From Mixophyes australis (lineage: Eukaryota > Chordata > Amphibia > Anura > Limnodynastidae), in the NCBI GenBank assembly GCA_036250195.1, contig JAVHZZ010000006.1, positions 157,096,224 through 157,160,223 on the forward strand: a DNA stretch of 64,000 bases. The letters run 5' to 3'. Positions within the stretch are counted from its first letter, which is position 1. The number at the start of each line of letters is the position of its first letter. Under the pieces are notes generated by a model. The model was not told the DNA's origin. It made no database searches and worked only from the letters and a program-made list of their open reading frames with translations. The position numbers and the translations under genes were made by a program. Shown here in pieces: positions 63,151 through 64,000 of this stretch.

Positions 63151-64000
63151 TAAGAACAATGGCAGGAAGACAATGACAAGGTGGAAGACAATAACGAGAT
63201 TAGGGCGTGGAAGGCATGGAGCAATAGTGCAATGAGATAATAAGGACAATGAAGACAGGTAATAAAATTAACAGGTAAAAAGTAATTACTGGTAAATATG
63301 GAGTCAGGAAAACAAAATAATGGCATATAAAATAATAGGATAGTAATAGGTAGAAAGTAATTACTGGTAAATATAAAATCAGGAATACAAAATAGTGGAA
63401 TATGAAATAATAGGATAGTAATAGGTAGAAAGTAGTTACAGGTAAATATAAAATCAGAAAAACAAAATAATGGCAGATAAAATAATAGCAGGTAAAAATA
63501 ATCACAGATAAGGATAGTTACCGTACATGTAAAATAGACCAGGTACCAGTCGACTCTACGGTGCAGGCAAAGGTGTAGATCCAAGGGGATGAAGCAGGGT
63601 CACGGTGAGGAGGACGGTTCAGTGGAGCAAAGTAGTAAGAAGAACCTAGAGTTGCTTTGGAGCAGGACGAAGATGAGATCCAAGCTGAGGGGGAGAGGCA
63701 GAGACACAGTTCCAGGGAGCTGAGGGGGTGAGGCAGAGTCACAGTTCCAGGGGGCTGAGGCAGAGTCCAGGGAGTTTCAGTTCCAGGGAGCTGAGGGGGT
63801 GAGGCAGAGTCACAGTTCCAGGGGTCTGAGGCAGAGTCCAGGGAGTTTCAGATCCAGGGAGAAGGTTGTGGAGATTTAGGGGGCTTCAAGTGAGGAGCAG
63901 GGCATCAGATGAGATGAGGGGGAGCAGGAGCATGGAGGAGGCATCAGTGGGAGACAAGAGAGGAGCTACAGCAGGAGATTGGTGGACGTCAGCAGAGGAG
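63151..64000 (-). repeat. Probable 5'-UTR of the L2 LINE, with tandem repeats
   Basis: ~75-bp units start near 63273, 63348 and 63423 (AGGTAGAAAGTAATTACTGG, TAAATATAAAATCAG). A second, G-rich tandem lies at about 63690-63860 (CTGAGGGGGTGAGGCAGAGT, CACAGTTCCAGGG). No coding frame is supported. It probably continues the LINE beyond the window edge. Confidence 0.55.

Overview
The window looks like vertebrate nuclear DNA, most likely from a frog (Anura). It has intron-split genes with GT/AG junctions, low gene density, and heavy loads of Ty3/gypsy, L2-type and L1/Tx1-type LINEs, tRNA-derived SINEs, PIF/Harbinger and hAT elements, and palindromic MITEs of kinds I associate with frog genomes. The species cannot be named from sequence alone. 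No bacterial genes, CRISPR arrays or tRNA/rRNA genes were seen.

Layout. 1-6.0 kb: the 3' part of a Sushi-like Ty3/gypsy retrotransposon (gag, protease, RT, RNase H, most of the integrase deleted, chromodomain) with a long repeat-rich 3' LTR, then a ~41-bp minisatellite split by a second, related LTR. 8.3-9.0 kb: a CpG-rich probable promoter. 13.5-21.6 kb: PCMTD2, complete coding region in five exons, + strand. 24.99 kb to beyond 59.5 kb: the 5' third of a peroxidasin-family gene, + strand. It has a signal peptide and LRRNT exon, five 72-bp LRR exons, an LRRCT exon, and exons for Ig1, Ig2 and half of Ig3. The rest (Ig3 second half, Ig4, peroxidase, VWC) lies to the right. Its introns hold an L1/Tx1 relic, three L2 copies, SINEs, scrambled gypsy pol relics, a solo LTR with a perfect target duplication, hAT MITEs with 8-bp duplications, and a nearly intact 4.7-kb PIF/Harbinger transposon (50.09-54.77 kb). 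The right end (59.7-64 kb) is an L2-clade LINE on the minus strand.

Two points stand out. First, the peroxidasin gene sits head-to-tail behind PCMTD2. In humans, as I recall, PXDNL follows PCMTD1 (after ST18), PXDN follows MYT1L, and PCMTD2 follows MYT1 at the end of 20q with no peroxidasin. The gene here therefore looks like a third peroxidasin ohnolog, missing from the human set. Second, the Harbinger element carries two interleaved antisense genes, transposase (+) and a MADF protein (-). Each has an exon inside the other's intron. A third, decayed gene (SANT-like, SUMO-interaction-like motif, possible coiled coil) diverges from the MADF gene.

The two host genes are unrelated biochemically. 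PCMTD2 is an isoaspartyl-methyltransferase-like Cullin-RING adaptor; peroxidasin is a secreted matrix peroxidase. Their adjacency is inherited from an old MYT1-PCMTD-PXDN block and is not an operon.
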